A DNA stretch of 64,000 bases, from positions 1-64,000 of the forward strand of contig FR883890.1 in assembly GCA_000435275.1 (NCBI GenBank), given 5' to 3'. Numbering within the stretch: the first letter of the stretch is position 1; the number at the start of each line of letters is the position of its first letter. The stretch comes from Clostridium sp. CAG:557. GTDB taxonomy: Bacteria; Bacillota; Clostridia; Oscillospirales; Acutalibacteraceae. This document shows positions 54,490-63,262 of the stretch, one piece after another. The notes under the pieces were generated by a model. That model ran no database searches. It saw only the letters and a program-made list of their open reading frames with translations, and was not told the origin of the DNA. Position numbers and translations under genes: made by a program.

Positions 54490-55524
54490 TCACTCTAAAT
54501 TAAAAATATTATTTAACATATTGCCCAATAAAGCAGCAGTGTATTCTAGTTTAGCAATCGTATTAGCATAGTTCATTCTAGTTGGGCCAACGATTCCAAT
54601 AGAACCATAATTTTCATCATTAACAACATACTTTGTAACTATGATACTTGACTGTGCCAATTCTTCGTGTGGATTTTCCTTTCCAATGAAAATTCGAGTT
54701 TTTGAATTATCCGAAGAAAAAAACAAATCACTTATACCTTCAGAAAAGGTTAAAAAGTTCATTAATTTTATTGCCGATTGTGGATTAAACTCATGAATCA
54801 GCAGTAAATTAGTTTGCCCGTCAAAATGAAAATCTGGCTTAGACGCAAACTTAGCTACTTCAAACAAAACATTCAAAATATCTGACATAAAGAAAGTCAT
54901 TTCTCCTAAAGATGCTGCAACAGTTTGAATAAATGCCGGAGTTATCTTTGATAATAAAACATTGTTAAATTTTTCATTCAAAAAATTATTAACTGTATTT
55001 AAAGTATCCGCAATTAACGGATATTCACAACGAAATAACTGATTTTTAATTACACCAGAAGAAATAGTAAGAATAATCATCGCAGTAAATTTGCTAATTT
55101 GAACCAACTTGACATTCTTAATATAATTTTTTTCTGTGAAGACCGTTGTAGATATAACCGCAAAATTAGTTATATTAGCCAAAAGATGAGTGGCGTTTTT
55201 TAGCAACAGCTCTGGATCATGTATACTCAATTTTAATACAGAGTCGATATAATCTTTACTTTTTTTGGGTAAATACGATTTTTCCATAAGCTTATTTATA
55301 TAAAGCCTATAACCAAGGCAAGAAGGAATACGACCTGCAGAAGTGTGAGGCTGCTCTAAAAAACCAAGTTCAGTAAGTTCAGCAAGCTCATTTCGGATAG
55401 TTGCTGAACTTACTGAAAAATCTAATAAATTGCATAAAATTTTAGAACTTACTGGTTCAGCACATCGAATGTAGTTATTAATAACTGTAGATAATATTTT
55501 CAATTTTCTATCAGAGAGTTCCAC
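54490..55524 (-). CDS. hrcA: Heat-inducible transcription repressor HrcA
   Basis: A 344-residue repressor with an N-terminal winged helix (SSKILCNLLDFSVSSATIRNELAELTELGFLEQPHTSAGRIPS) and a C-terminal GAF-like domain ending in IGIVGPTRMNYANTI. It binds the CIRCE site just upstream, so it represses its own operon until GroEL is titrated by unfolded protein. GTG 55524 with AAGGAGG is preferred over ATG 55542. Confidence 0.97.
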   Translation of the reverse strand: MELSDRKLKILSTVINNYIRCAEPVSSKILCNLLDFSVSSATIRNELAELTELGFLEQPHTSAGRIPSCLGYRLYINKLMEKSYLPKKSKDYIDSVLKLSIHDPELLLKNATHLLANITNFAVISTTVFTEKNYIKNVKLVQISKFTAMIILTISSGVIKNQLFRCEYPLIADTLNTVNNFLNEKFNNVLLSKITPAFIQTVAASLGEMTFFMSDILNVLFEVAKFASKPDFHFDGQTNLLLIHEFNPQSAIKLMNFLTFSEGISDLFFSSDNSKTRIFIGKENPHEELAQSSIIVTKYVVNDENYGSIGIVGPTRMNYANTIAKLEYTAALLGNMLNNIFNLE

Positions 55525-55552
55525 CGGTAAACCTCCTTCCACATGAAAAATA

Positions 55553-55579
55553 TTAGCACTCGAATAGCACGAGTGCTAA
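55553..55579 (-). promoter_or_regulatory. CIRCE operator
   Basis: A perfect copy of the HrcA operator: TTAGCACTC, nine bases, GAGTGCTAA. It lies between the hrcA promoter and start codon. Confidence 0.98.
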
Positions 55580-55590
55580 TCATTAATTAT

Positions 55591-55619
55591 AATTTACCAC
55601 TTTAAGAATGATTTGTCAA
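55591..55619 (-). promoter_or_regulatory. Promoter of the hrcA-grpE-dnaK-dnaJ operon
   Basis: Read leftward: TTGACA (55619-55614), a 17-nt spacer and TAAATT (55596-55591). It is directly followed by CIRCE, so HrcA binding would block it. Confidence 0.65.
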
Positions 55620-55725
55620 TGATATAATTATAAATTAATTATTAAAATTTATAATTTTGTGCCCCCAATATTTTTTTATGCACACAAAAAAGCGTTATGA
55701 GATTGCTATGTCTTACTAAAAAAAT

Positions 55726-55829
55726 ATTCATTACTTTTTTGTAACGAAAAAAGTAATCAAAAACGTTCCGAGAGGGATTTCGATTTCCCTCTCGGACTCT
55801 CCTTAAAACGACCAGCGTTCCGCTGGACC
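55726..55829 (+). repeat. 104-bp inverted repeat, left copy
   Basis: About 91% identical (nine differences by hand) to the reverse complement of 56815-56918. It contains two internal hairpins: CCGAGAGGGA / TCCCTCTCGG and CCAGCG-TTC-CGCTGG. It lies downstream of the gene it flanks and could also terminate it. Its local GC is higher than the surroundings. Confidence 0.85.
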
Positions 55830-55866
55830 GTACTAGCTTTGAATATGCTGTGCGACAGATGTGAGC

Positions 55867-56697
55867 TTAATTCGAGACTTTTAGAGATTCATCGTCGGAA
55901 GCCTTTGTGGCACTCTCCTTAATGGTTTCATTATCGGATGTGGATTTTTGTTTGTTATTTTTTGTCTTCGACGAGGTTTGATTTTTTTTGTTTAACCCAC
56001 TGAAAAATGTTGAAATTTTGTTAACTATTGATTTGCCATTTACTACAACAGATACTGCAACAGAAACAAGAGCTGCTGAACTTATAAGACAAACACCAAA
56101 TAATGAGAAAAATTCTTTAAAAAAACCTGCCCAATCATTATAATCAACTTTTCCTTCATTATTTTTTCTAAATGCCTTTACGTTTTCTAAAAATGGTTGT
56201 ACTTTTGTCTCTTTCAAGTTGTCAAAGTAATTTTCAGTATAAGTAGTTTCGTATGTAATACCATCTTTTTTTCCAAAGTTTACATTTGTACTCAAATCCC
56301 TAGGAAGCGTGTTAGCTGATACTAGCAAAAAATTTTTATTTTTATAATGTTCTAGGGTAATACTATCAGATAAACGGTCTAATATTGATTCTATGATAGA
56401 TATCTTAGTAGCAACTTCTGGTATATATTTTTCTTTTGATAATACCTCGAATTCTTTCTCTAAATCTGTAATATAATCACTAATTTTGTCATACGTCATC
56501 GCTGCAAAACTGCAAGTTTTGCAATCGCAAACATTTTTATCTTTTTTAATAAAATTTTTGCCAACATCCAATTTTCTAATATCAATACATTTGTAATCAT
56601 GATAGTCTGTTGGCGCATAAGCATTTGACACCAAGCTTGTATTACATACGGATATCACCATTGCTACGCTTAATCCTGTTGATACTAGTTTTTTCAT
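55867..56697 (-). CDS. Secreted/membrane protein of unknown function inside inverted repeats
   Basis: A 276-residue protein with an N-terminal signal peptide (cleavage expected near residue 25-28, after SNAYA), an extracellular helical domain with a cysteine cluster CDCKTC at about residues 57-62, one C-terminal membrane helix (about residues 200-222, FGVCLISSAALVSVAVSVVV) and a charged Ser/Lys/Glu-rich tail. I do not recognise a family. It stands alone between the heat-shock operon and the replication genes, bracketed by the two 104-bp inverted repeats, which suggests insertion as a cassette. Confidence 0.7.
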   Translation of the reverse strand: MKKLVSTGLSVAMVISVCNTSLVSNAYAPTDYHDYKCIDIRKLDVGKNFIKKDKNVCDCKTCSFAAMTYDKISDYITDLEKEFEVLSKEKYIPEVATKISIIESILDRLSDSITLEHYKNKNFLLVSANTLPRDLSTNVNFGKKDGITYETTYTENYFDNLKETKVQPFLENVKAFRKNNEGKVDYNDWAGFFKEFFSLFGVCLISSAALVSVAVSVVVNGKSIVNKISTFFSGLNKKNQTSSKTKNNKQKSTSDNETIKESATKASDDESLKVSN

Positions 56698-56814
56698 TTA
56701 CTTGTTCCTCACTTTTCAGTTATTTTTATTGTTTATTTTATCATATTTTGTGAAATTTTGCAAGTGACAGAGTGTAAATTTGAATAAATATGGAGCACGA
56801 TATTTTCACATTTT

Positions 56815-56918
56815 GGTCCAGCGGAACGCTGGTCGTTTTAAGGAGAGTCCGAAAGGGAAATCGAAATCCATCCCGAAATGTTTTGGGTTACTTTTTTCGT
56901 TGCAAAGAAGTAATGAAT
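56815..56918 (-). repeat. 104-bp inverted repeat, right copy
   Basis: Reverse-complement partner of 55726-55829. The GGTCC-to-TCCGAAAGGG end is nearly unchanged, while the part towards 56918 carries most differences. No clear target-site duplication is seen outside the pair. Confidence 0.85.
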
Positions 56919-56945
56919 GAAATAAAAAATGTATTATATAAAAAA

Positions 56946-57932
56946 TTATTTATTAGGCATTTTTAAAAATTGCCTAATATCATTGCCGAGAAAAAAAAGC
57001 CGCTTATAATTTCCCATAATTCTGGAAACTAGCCGTTTAGAGTAAGCTGATTGAATTTCTTTAACAGAAAGATTTGTACTAATTATAGTAGGCTTTTGAA
57101 ACATAATTCTAGAATTGATAATATTGTAGATCATTGCACTTGAGAAACTAGTTTGAAATTCTGTTCCCATATCATCCAATATTAAGAGGTCACAGCCAAT
57201 TAAATGTTTTTCTGTTTCTTCATCTTGAAAATTATGACTAAAATGCTCTTTTTCTAACTTAGAGAGGATATTTGGAGTGGAAGTATAGATAACATTATAT
57301 CCAGAGTTTATTGCACTGTTTGCTATAGCTAAAGACAGATGAGTCTTTCCTAAACCTGTGGCCCCTTGCAAAAATAAATTTTCAGAATTTTTATTAAAAG
57401 TGTTTGCATAATTTTTGCAAAAATTAAAAATTTTCTCCATGTGTGATTTCACATTTACGCCATCAGCAGAGTTTTTGTCAGGATAAAGGTCAGTGTTAAA
57501 GGCCTCAAAAGTAGATAATGATAACGGTGAAAGTTTATTCAAATTTTTATAAGTGATTTTTTTTATTAAATTTTTTAGGCAATCACACATAACGCCGTCA
57601 ACGTATCCCATATCTTTACAATCAGCACATTTATATTTTATATTCAAATAATCAAGTGGTAAATTTGCAGTAATCAACAAAGTTTCTAGCTCTTTTTGCA
57701 AAGCCAAGTTTTTGTTTTTCAGCTCAGTAAGTTTTTCTTTAGCGCTAGCACCAGATAAAATAGCTTTTGCTGAATCAATAGCTGTTCGAGATAATTGAAG
57801 GTCAATGTCTTTTGCCCGTTTAAATTTTTTATAAAACTGTTTTTTTCTAATTTCGTTTTTTTCAACTTGAGTTTTTCTCAAAAATTCAAGCTCTGCTTCA
57901 GCCTGGTGCAAAGTTTCAGCTTTAATGCTCAT
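56946..57932 (-). CDS. DnaC/DnaI-like helicase-loader ATPase
   Basis: A 328-residue AAA+ protein: helical N-terminal part, a four-Cys zinc-binding region (KYKCADCKDMGYVDGVMCDCL), Walker A LQGATGLGKTHLS, Walker B LLILDDMGTE and the sensor ISTNLSV, ending in an arginine-finger region (RLVSRIMGNYK). It probably loads the replicative helicase. It is 11 nt after the DnaD-like gene, the pairing seen in primosome modules of Firmicutes. Confidence 0.88.
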   Translation of the reverse strand: MSIKAETLHQAEAELEFLRKTQVEKNEIRKKQFYKKFKRAKDIDLQLSRTAIDSAKAILSGASAKEKLTELKNKNLALQKELETLLITANLPLDYLNIKYKCADCKDMGYVDGVMCDCLKNLIKKITYKNLNKLSPLSLSTFEAFNTDLYPDKNSADGVNVKSHMEKIFNFCKNYANTFNKNSENLFLQGATGLGKTHLSLAIANSAINSGYNVIYTSTPNILSKLEKEHFSHNFQDEETEKHLIGCDLLILDDMGTEFQTSFSSAMIYNIINSRIMFQKPTIISTNLSVKEIQSAYSKRLVSRIMGNYKRLFFLGNDIRQFLKMPNK

Positions 57933-57943
57933 AAAAAAGCTCC

Positions 57944-58942
57944 TTATATGTACATATAATTACGTTCATATTCATCTATATTGTAAGAAGTAAAATCGTT
58001 GTTTTGCTTTTTTGTATTTTGTGATGATTTTTTTAATTTATCCTCGTCAAAAGCTTGTTCAAGTGTTTTTATACCGTTATTATGCCAATTTTTTATTATT
58101 CCATCCATATAACTTAAAATATACTTTCCCTTAGAATTGATACAACGATCGTAAGCTTCTTTAATTAAATCTTCCGAAAATTTCCAAATATTAATCCAAC
58201 GATTAGCAGCCTCATCTTCCTTTGAAGAAGGAGAACGATGTTCGATCCCGATAATTTTTTCTAAAGCAGACCAAGCTTTACGATAATTTTCCAGTGTTCG
58301 AATTTTATTTTCCGCTTTTTCAACAGTATCAATTTCTTCATTAGCCCAAGATATAGCCATTTTTTCAATATATTTTATATTTCCTTTTCCTACACTAACA
58401 GCATATTGCATAAGCATAATAATTACCCCAACAGGAAGACCGTCGGTATCGTGCAGCATCAATAATATAGCACATTCTCCGTTTGAAATAGGTCTCGAAA
58501 GAATAACTTGAGCCTCTTGCATTAAAAAAGAAATTTCCTCAGATTCATTTATGCGCCTGGTCACAAAAGCAGAATCTGGTTTTTCAACTCGCGCAGAAAT
58601 TTTTTTCAGACTTGTAGAAGTAACTGCTTTTTTTTCATCGCATATATTGTTTTCAGAGAGTAAAACTTCCTTTTTAACCTCATGTTTTTCTTCCAAACTT
58701 GAATTAGGAACAGATATAACCTTAGTTTCAATCCAGTATTGCATAGAGTCTTTAACGTCAAGCTCATTCATAGAAAGAGCTTGAGCAATTTTATCAGTAG
58801 AAATATTTTGACCGGCGTAACGTAATATAAATAGAAGTACTTTTAACTGCGCAGAACCGGCTAATTTTATATGTTTGTCGACAACATCACAAGGAATTGC
58901 AAAGATAGAATTCCAAACACCACAATTAACAGATAGGTTCAT
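57944..58942 (-). CDS. DnaD/DnaB-like replication initiation protein
   Basis: A 332-residue protein with an N-terminal winged-helix domain and a central DnaD/DnaB2 domain (about residues 145-230, ILLMLHDTDGLPVGVIIMLMQYAVSVGKGNIKYIEKMA, with W-rich YxxIxxxW-like helix). It acts in primosome assembly with the helicase loader encoded just downstream. ATG 58942 with GAGGTG is preferred over ATG 58963. Confidence 0.85.
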   Translation of the reverse strand: MNLSVNCGVWNSIFAIPCDVVDKHIKLAGSAQLKVLLFILRYAGQNISTDKIAQALSMNELDVKDSMQYWIETKVISVPNSSLEEKHEVKKEVLLSENNICDEKKAVTSTSLKKISARVEKPDSAFVTRRINESEEISFLMQEAQVILSRPISNGECAILLMLHDTDGLPVGVIIMLMQYAVSVGKGNIKYIEKMAISWANEEIDTVEKAENKIRTLENYRKAWSALEKIIGIEHRSPSSKEDEAANRWINIWKFSEDLIKEAYDRCINSKGKYILSYMDGIIKNWHNNGIKTLEQAFDEDKLKKSSQNTKKQNNDFTSYNIDEYERNYMYI

Positions 58943-59019
58943 TTTTTTACACCTCAAACACATTATAACATAAATTAGACAAAATTATAAGAGGTATTTT
59001 GTAAATAAAAAAATAAGAT

Positions 59020-59049
59020 TGACAGTGAAACTTAAGTTAATATATAATG
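59020..59049 (+). promoter_or_regulatory. Promoter of the TSCPD gene
   Basis: Consensus TTGACA (59020-59025), an 18-nt spacer and consensus TATAAT (59044-59049), 72 nt before the start codon. Confidence 0.65.
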
Positions 59050-59120
59050 CGATTAGGCAAATAAGTCAATGTTTTAGAAAAAAGGTGAAATTTTATTAAC
59101 TATTTTTATAGGAGGCATTT

Positions 59121-59375
59121 ATGGTTTATACTTACGATACTAAAGGAACGTGCTCACGTAAAATAATAATCGATGTTGAAAACGGAGTGGTAAATAATAT
59201 CAAATTTATTGGCGGGTGTAGCGGCAATACTCAAGGGATAGCGTCGTTAGTAAAAGGTATGAAAGTTGAAGACGTGATAAAAAAATGCAAAGGCATAGAT
59301 TGTGCAGGACGAAGAACCTCATGTCCTGACCAATTAGCAAAAGCAATGGAAGAAATAATGTCTGTTGCAAATTAA
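59121..59375 (+). CDS. TSCPD-domain protein (TIGR03905-like)
   Basis: An 84-residue protein of the small TSCPD family: YDTKGTCSRKIIIDVENG, GGCSGNTQGIASLVKGM and the name-giving TSCPDQLAKAM. Related domains occur at the C-terminus of adenosylcobalamin-dependent ribonucleotide reductases and in stand-alone proteins thought to bind metal through conserved cysteines; function is not established. It has its own promoter and terminator. Confidence 0.9.
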   Translation: MVYTYDTKGTCSRKIIIDVENGVVNNIKFIGGCSGNTQGIASLVKGMKVEDVIKKCKGIDCAGRRTSCPDQLAKAMEEIMSVAN

Positions 59376-59390
59376 ATTAAGATATAATTA

Positions 59391-59416
59391 AAGGCACTTT
59401 GCAAAGTGCCTTTTTG
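59391..59416 (+). terminator. Terminator of the TSCPD gene
   Basis: A perfect 10-bp stem AAGGCACTTT / AAAGTGCCTT followed by T residues. Confidence 0.88.
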
Positions 59417-59425
59417 TTTTTTTAT

Positions 59426-59622
59426 AAATAAAAACCCGCCTGACCGTAACGTGTTTATGATAACCTGCCTACCAGAAAGCAGGTGGGTGCCCGCCTATAG
59501 GCTTCACGCTCCCTTCGTCCGAAAAAACGGGAGGTCTGCAATTCACCTAGAGAGCAAAGCTCCCTATCATAAGTTTGTAGGGTTATATAACACGGTCCGC
59601 GAATCAGGCAGGAACAGCTTAT
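59426..59622 (-). ncRNA. ssrS: 6S RNA
   Basis: A leftward transcript of about 197 nt. Its promoter is at 59657-59629. The ends pair as a long interrupted stem (CCTGCCTGA with TCAGGCGGG, GACCG with CGGTC, CGTG with CACG), leading to a central region ATATAACCCTACAAACTTATGATAGGGAGC and further stems (CACCTGCTTTC / GGTAGGCAGGT), and it finishes in GGCGGGTTTTTATTT. This overall hairpin with a central bubble, the conserved GTTCCTGCCTGATTCGCGG start and the size match clostridial 6S RNA, which mimics an open promoter and sequesters sigma-A RNA polymerase. Short reading frames inside it are not credible genes. Confidence 0.82.
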
Positions 59623-59628
59623 GTTGCA

Positions 59629-59657
59629 ATTATAACACAAAAAAATGAAGAAGTAAA
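59629..59657 (-). promoter_or_regulatory. Promoter of the 6S RNA
   Basis: Read leftward: TTTACT (59657-59652), a 17-nt spacer and consensus TATAAT (59634-59629), 7 nt before the expected RNA start. Confidence 0.75.
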
Positions 59658-59676
59658 GCGTTTTGTAATAAAACAA

Positions 59677-59985
59677 CTAAAAATTCTCTGTGTTTTCATT
59701 ATGGCCATACATGTCTTCAAACCTAGCTTCAAAAGAATCCGCCAGTTTTTTTAATAAAGAATCATCTTCAACCTCAGCTAAAACCTGTTCGCCGTTTTCA
59801 TCAATTACTTCGAATATATAGTATGAAGAACTGTCAGAAAGATTGTCATCATCGTTATCATTGCTTGGAAGTAGCGCATAAAAGCAGCCGTCATCATTTT
59901 CTATTACGTCTAATATTTCAAAGGAATGTTCAGTGCCTTCATCATCGATAAGTGTGATTAAATCTGCAGCAAATTCATTGTTCAT
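59677..59985 (-). CDS. DUF1292 (YrzB-like) protein
   Basis: A 102-residue acidic protein with the DUF1292 pattern: ITLIDDEGTEHSFEILDVIENDDGCFYALLP, YYIFEVIDENGEQVLAEVEDD. Found in many Firmicutes; function unknown. ATG start with AGGAGCTG. A promoter lies about 40 nt upstream. Confidence 0.9.
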   Translation of the reverse strand: MNNEFAADLITLIDDEGTEHSFEILDVIENDDGCFYALLPSNDNDDDNLSDSSSYYIFEVIDENGEQVLAEVEDDSLLKKLADSFEARFEDMYGHNENTENF

Positions 59986-60026
59986 AAAATTCAGCTCCTA
60001 AGTAGTAAAGTAACTTGCTATAATTA

Positions 60027-60055
60027 ATTCTACAAATTTATTAAAAATTAGTCAA
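60027..60055 (-). promoter_or_regulatory. Promoter of the DUF1292 gene
   Basis: Read leftward: TTGACT (60055-60050), a 17-nt spacer and TAGAAT (60032-60027). Confidence 0.55.
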
Positions 60056-60162
60056 CAGGAAAATAGCAGGCAAAGCAGAAGTAAATGATAACTTTTATAT
60101 TTAGCATAACTATTGGCTTTAAGAATATATATACAATATATTATTCAATTGCGGGTGATGAA

Positions 60163-61233
60163 GTGATTTATAAAATTTTAAGTAAAAAGTATATTGGAAT
60201 GGCATTTTTAATTTTAGTGATACCAGTAATAGTAGGAATATTTTCTTTGAGTAATAGTAACGGAGATAAAGGGGTTATGGCAGTAAATGAAACAGAACAG
60301 ATTGAAAATAATGCGGGTGAAAAAAATTTTATAAAGTATGCAGAGTTTAATATTCCATATGAAATTTTGGACAAAGCTATGAAAATCGATATAGAAAATC
60401 ATGACAAAGAAATTAAGATAAATTGGATAGATGTTTTGGCATATTTGTCAGCAAAGTACGGTGGTGATTTTAAAAACCATTATAAGGCTAAAGATATGGA
60501 CGAGGTGGTTTCAGAGTTAAACAATGGTAAAAGCGTAGATGAGCTAACAAAAAAAATGAAATACTTTAAATATTATAAAGATGTCTATACCGCTGTTTTA
60601 GGAGAGTTTATAGGCGACTACAGCGTACAGGTTGATACAAACGAAAATGGCGAACCCATATTTGAAGATAAATATGGATTAAAAGCATTTTTGCCAATAG
60701 CAAAGACTTTTCCATACCAACATTATGCAGACTTTGGTGCGGCAAGAAGTTATGGATATTCACGTCCTCATTTGGGACACGACATGATGGCTGCAGTTGG
60801 AACACCGGTGATCGCGATAGAATCTGGAACAGTAGAAATAATGGGCTGGAATCAATATGGAGGCTGGCGAGTGGGAATTCGAAGTTTTGATAAAAAAAGA
60901 TATTATTATTATGCCCATTTAAGAAAAGATAAACCATTCCACGAAGAACTTTGCGAGGGAAAAGTTGTAAAAGCCGGCGATGTTATCGGATACGTAGGAA
61001 GAACAGGTTACAGCTCCAATGAAAATGTAAATAACATAGAAACAAGCCACCTACACGTTGGGTTGGAACTTATTTTTGACGAATCTCAAAAAGAGTGCAA
61101 TAACGAAATATGGGTTGATTTATACGATATCGTAAAATTATTGGCTAAAAATCAGTCGGCAGTAAAAAGAGTGGCCGAAAGCAAGCAGTTTTACAGACAA
61201 TTTGATTTTAAAGAGCCTAATTTAAGTAAGTGA
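60163..61233 (+). CDS. M23 (LytM) family peptidoglycan metallopeptidase, membrane-anchored
   Basis: A 356-residue protein with one N-terminal membrane helix (about residues 12-30), a helical spacer and a C-terminal M23 domain: RPHLGHDMMAAVGTPVIA (zinc His and Asp), YYYYAHLRKD and the HxH motif SHLHVGLEL. All zinc ligands are present. It would cleave cell-wall peptides outside the membrane; a sporulation role (SpoIIQ-like) is possible but not shown. GTG 60163 with GGGTGATG is preferred over ATG 60085, since a longer start lacks a good ribosome site. Confidence 0.85.
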   Translation: MIYKILSKKYIGMAFLILVIPVIVGIFSLSNSNGDKGVMAVNETEQIENNAGEKNFIKYAEFNIPYEILDKAMKIDIENHDKEIKINWIDVLAYLSAKYGGDFKNHYKAKDMDEVVSELNNGKSVDELTKKMKYFKYYKDVYTAVLGEFIGDYSVQVDTNENGEPIFEDKYGLKAFLPIAKTFPYQHYADFGAARSYGYSRPHLGHDMMAAVGTPVIAIESGTVEIMGWNQYGGWRVGIRSFDKKRYYYYAHLRKDKPFHEELCEGKVVKAGDVIGYVGRTGYSSNENVNNIETSHLHVGLELIFDESQKECNNEIWVDLYDIVKLLAKNQSAVKRVAESKQFYRQFDFKEPNLSK

Positions 61234-61327
61234 TTTGAAATTCTTGAAAAAAATGCCCTATTGTTATATACTTTTTATATGCGAATTTTTCGTATATATC
61301 ATGTTTAAAGTATGGTGAAATTTTATT

Positions 61328-63205
61328 ATGTTGTACAACAAATTAAAAAGACTTCGAAAATATCTTTTGTTTTTTTGCGATTTTATGATTTGGAATTTTT
61401 CATTTTATTTTTCATTTGCAATAAATAGAAATTGTTTTTCGTTAAAAGGTTATGAACCAGAATTTTTAAAAAGCTTAATAATTTTAAATATATGTTTTTC
61501 AATTGTATTTGTTTTATTTAGACTTTACGATAAAATTTGGCGCTATGCTGACATAGAAGACTTTTTTTATGTTGGTCTTGCATCAGTTGTAGCTAATTTT
61601 TTGTTTTGTGCAAGCACGTTGTCTATTGACATTCACCTTGGCATCAGAACCTTCGTTTTGCAAGCAATTCTTTCTACATTTGTAATGTTTATGTTTAGGT
61701 TTGTTTACAGGATTGATAGGGTAATGGAGCGCAAAAATTTTCCCTCAAAAGCAAAAAAAAGAATGTTAATAGTAGGGGCAGGAGAAGCTGCCCTGTTGAT
61801 GTTATCTGAATTTTCGAAGTCTCCAAATAATAGTTATATCTCGGTTTGTTTGGTTGATGACGACAATGAAAAAATAGGAAGAAGAATTTCAGGTTTAAAA
61901 GTAGTGGGCTCTACAAGCGAAATCCCATACGTTTGTGAAAAATATGATATAGAAGTAATACTTTTTGCAATAGCTGCACTTCCAATGAATGAAAAAAAGC
62001 GAATTTTGGATATATGTGCACGAACAAATTTGGAAGTGAAAATTGTCCCCAATATTTACAATTTGGTCACGTCCAGCAAGCCTGTTACCGATGAAATACG
62101 TCAGGTTGAAGTCGAAGATTTACTTGGCAGAGAACCAATTATATTTGAAACAGAAAAATATGGTAAATACATCCACGATAATGTAGTTATGGTTACAGGG
62201 GGCGGTGGTTCTATTGGTTCAGAGTTGTGCCGTCAAATCGCAAAATTATCACCTAAAAACCTCATAATTTTGGATATATATGAAAACAATGCATATGAAA
62301 TTCAGCAGGAATTAGTTCGAGAATACGGAAATAAATTGAACTTCGAAGTTCAGATTGCTTCAATTCGAGATAAAACAAAACTTGAAAAAATATTTAAAGA
62401 AAAACACATAGATGTAATTTTTCATGCAGCAGCACACAAGCATGTGCCTTTAATGGAATATAATCCAGAAGAAGCTGTGAAAAACAATGTCTTTGGAACA
62501 TTGAATGTGGTCTCTATGGCAGATAAATACAATGTAAAAACTTTTGTACTAATTTCTACTGACAAAGCCGTGAACCCTACAAATATAATGGGAGCTACGA
62601 AGAGAATTTGCGAAATGATAGTTCAAAATATGGACAAAATCAGCAAAACTAATTTTGTTGCAGTGCGATTTGGCAATGTGCTGGGGTCAAATGGCTCAGT
62701 TATTCCATTGTTTAAAGAGCAAATAAAACAAGGGGGACCTGTTACTGTAACACATCCGGAAATTATACGATATTTTATGACAATTCAAGAGGCAGTTTCA
62801 CTGGTTTTGACGGCTGGAGGCTTTGCAAAAGGTGGAGAAATTTTTGTTCTCGACATGGGTGAGCCGGTCAAGATAAAAGATTTAGCCGAAAATTTGATAA
62901 GATTGTCAGGACTTGTGCCGAATAAAGACATAAAAATAGAGTATACCGGACTTAGACCGGGCGAAAAATTATTTGAAGAGTTGCTTATGAACGAGGAGGG
63001 AATGAAGAAAACTAAAAATAAAAAAATCTATATAGGCAGCTCAATAGAGTTTGACCAGAATGAGTTTAATGAGCAGTTAAAACTTCTTTACGACTTTTCT
63101 CAGTCTAATGACGAAGTTATGATAGAAAAAACCTTAATGAAAATGGTTCCGACGTTCAATCACAAGTTGAATAAAGCAAAAGAGACTTTAAAAAGTGCTC
63201 GTTGA
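61328..63205 (+). CDS. CapD-like nucleotide-sugar 4,6-dehydratase/epimerase
   Basis: A 625-residue membrane-bound SDR enzyme: four N-terminal membrane helices, a first Rossmann-like CoA-binding domain (RMLIVGAGEAALLML) and a catalytic SDR domain (MVTGGGGSIGSELCRQ, AAAHKHVPLMEY, STDKAVNPTNIMGATKR). It converts UDP-GlcNAc-type sugars to 4-keto-6-deoxy forms, the substrate type for the DegT aminotransferase at 25.2 kb. The active-site Tyr of YxxxK is replaced by M in the MGATK motif, as is usual for this subfamily. Confidence 0.93.
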   Translation: MLYNKLKRLRKYLLFFCDFMIWNFSFYFSFAINRNCFSLKGYEPEFLKSLIILNICFSIVFVLFRLYDKIWRYADIEDFFYVGLASVVANFLFCASTLSIDIHLGIRTFVLQAILSTFVMFMFRFVYRIDRVMERKNFPSKAKKRMLIVGAGEAALLMLSEFSKSPNNSYISVCLVDDDNEKIGRRISGLKVVGSTSEIPYVCEKYDIEVILFAIAALPMNEKKRILDICARTNLEVKIVPNIYNLVTSSKPVTDEIRQVEVEDLLGREPIIFETEKYGKYIHDNVVMVTGGGGSIGSELCRQIAKLSPKNLIILDIYENNAYEIQQELVREYGNKLNFEVQIASIRDKTKLEKIFKEKHIDVIFHAAAHKHVPLMEYNPEEAVKNNVFGTLNVVSMADKYNVKTFVLISTDKAVNPTNIMGATKRICEMIVQNMDKISKTNFVAVRFGNVLGSNGSVIPLFKEQIKQGGPVTVTHPEIIRYFMTIQEAVSLVLTAGGFAKGGEIFVLDMGEPVKIKDLAENLIRLSGLVPNKDIKIEYTGLRPGEKLFEELLMNEEGMKKTKNKKIYIGSSIEFDQNEFNEQLKLLYDFSQSNDEVMIEKTLMKMVPTFNHKLNKAKETLKSAR

Positions 63206-63216
63206 AATAAAATTTA

Positions 63217-63260
63217 AAAGCAGTTTTGGAGACACTAATTCCAAAAAACTGCTTTTTTTA
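63217..63260. terminator. Bidirectional terminator between convergent genes
   Basis: AAAAGCAGTTTTGGA pairs with TTCCAAAAAACTGCTTTT across a short loop, with T-runs on both strands. Confidence 0.85.
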
Positions 63261-63262
63261 TT

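Noticed and set aside
59406..59676. Two overlapping reading frames of 80 and 73 codons on opposite strands
   Set aside because: Both lie within the 6S RNA gene or its promoter, have no family-like features, and their stretches follow RNA stems.
60085..60162. Longer N-terminus of the M23 peptidase from ATG 60085
   Set aside because: No good ribosome site precedes it, and GTG 60163 has GGGTGATG and places the membrane helix at the start.
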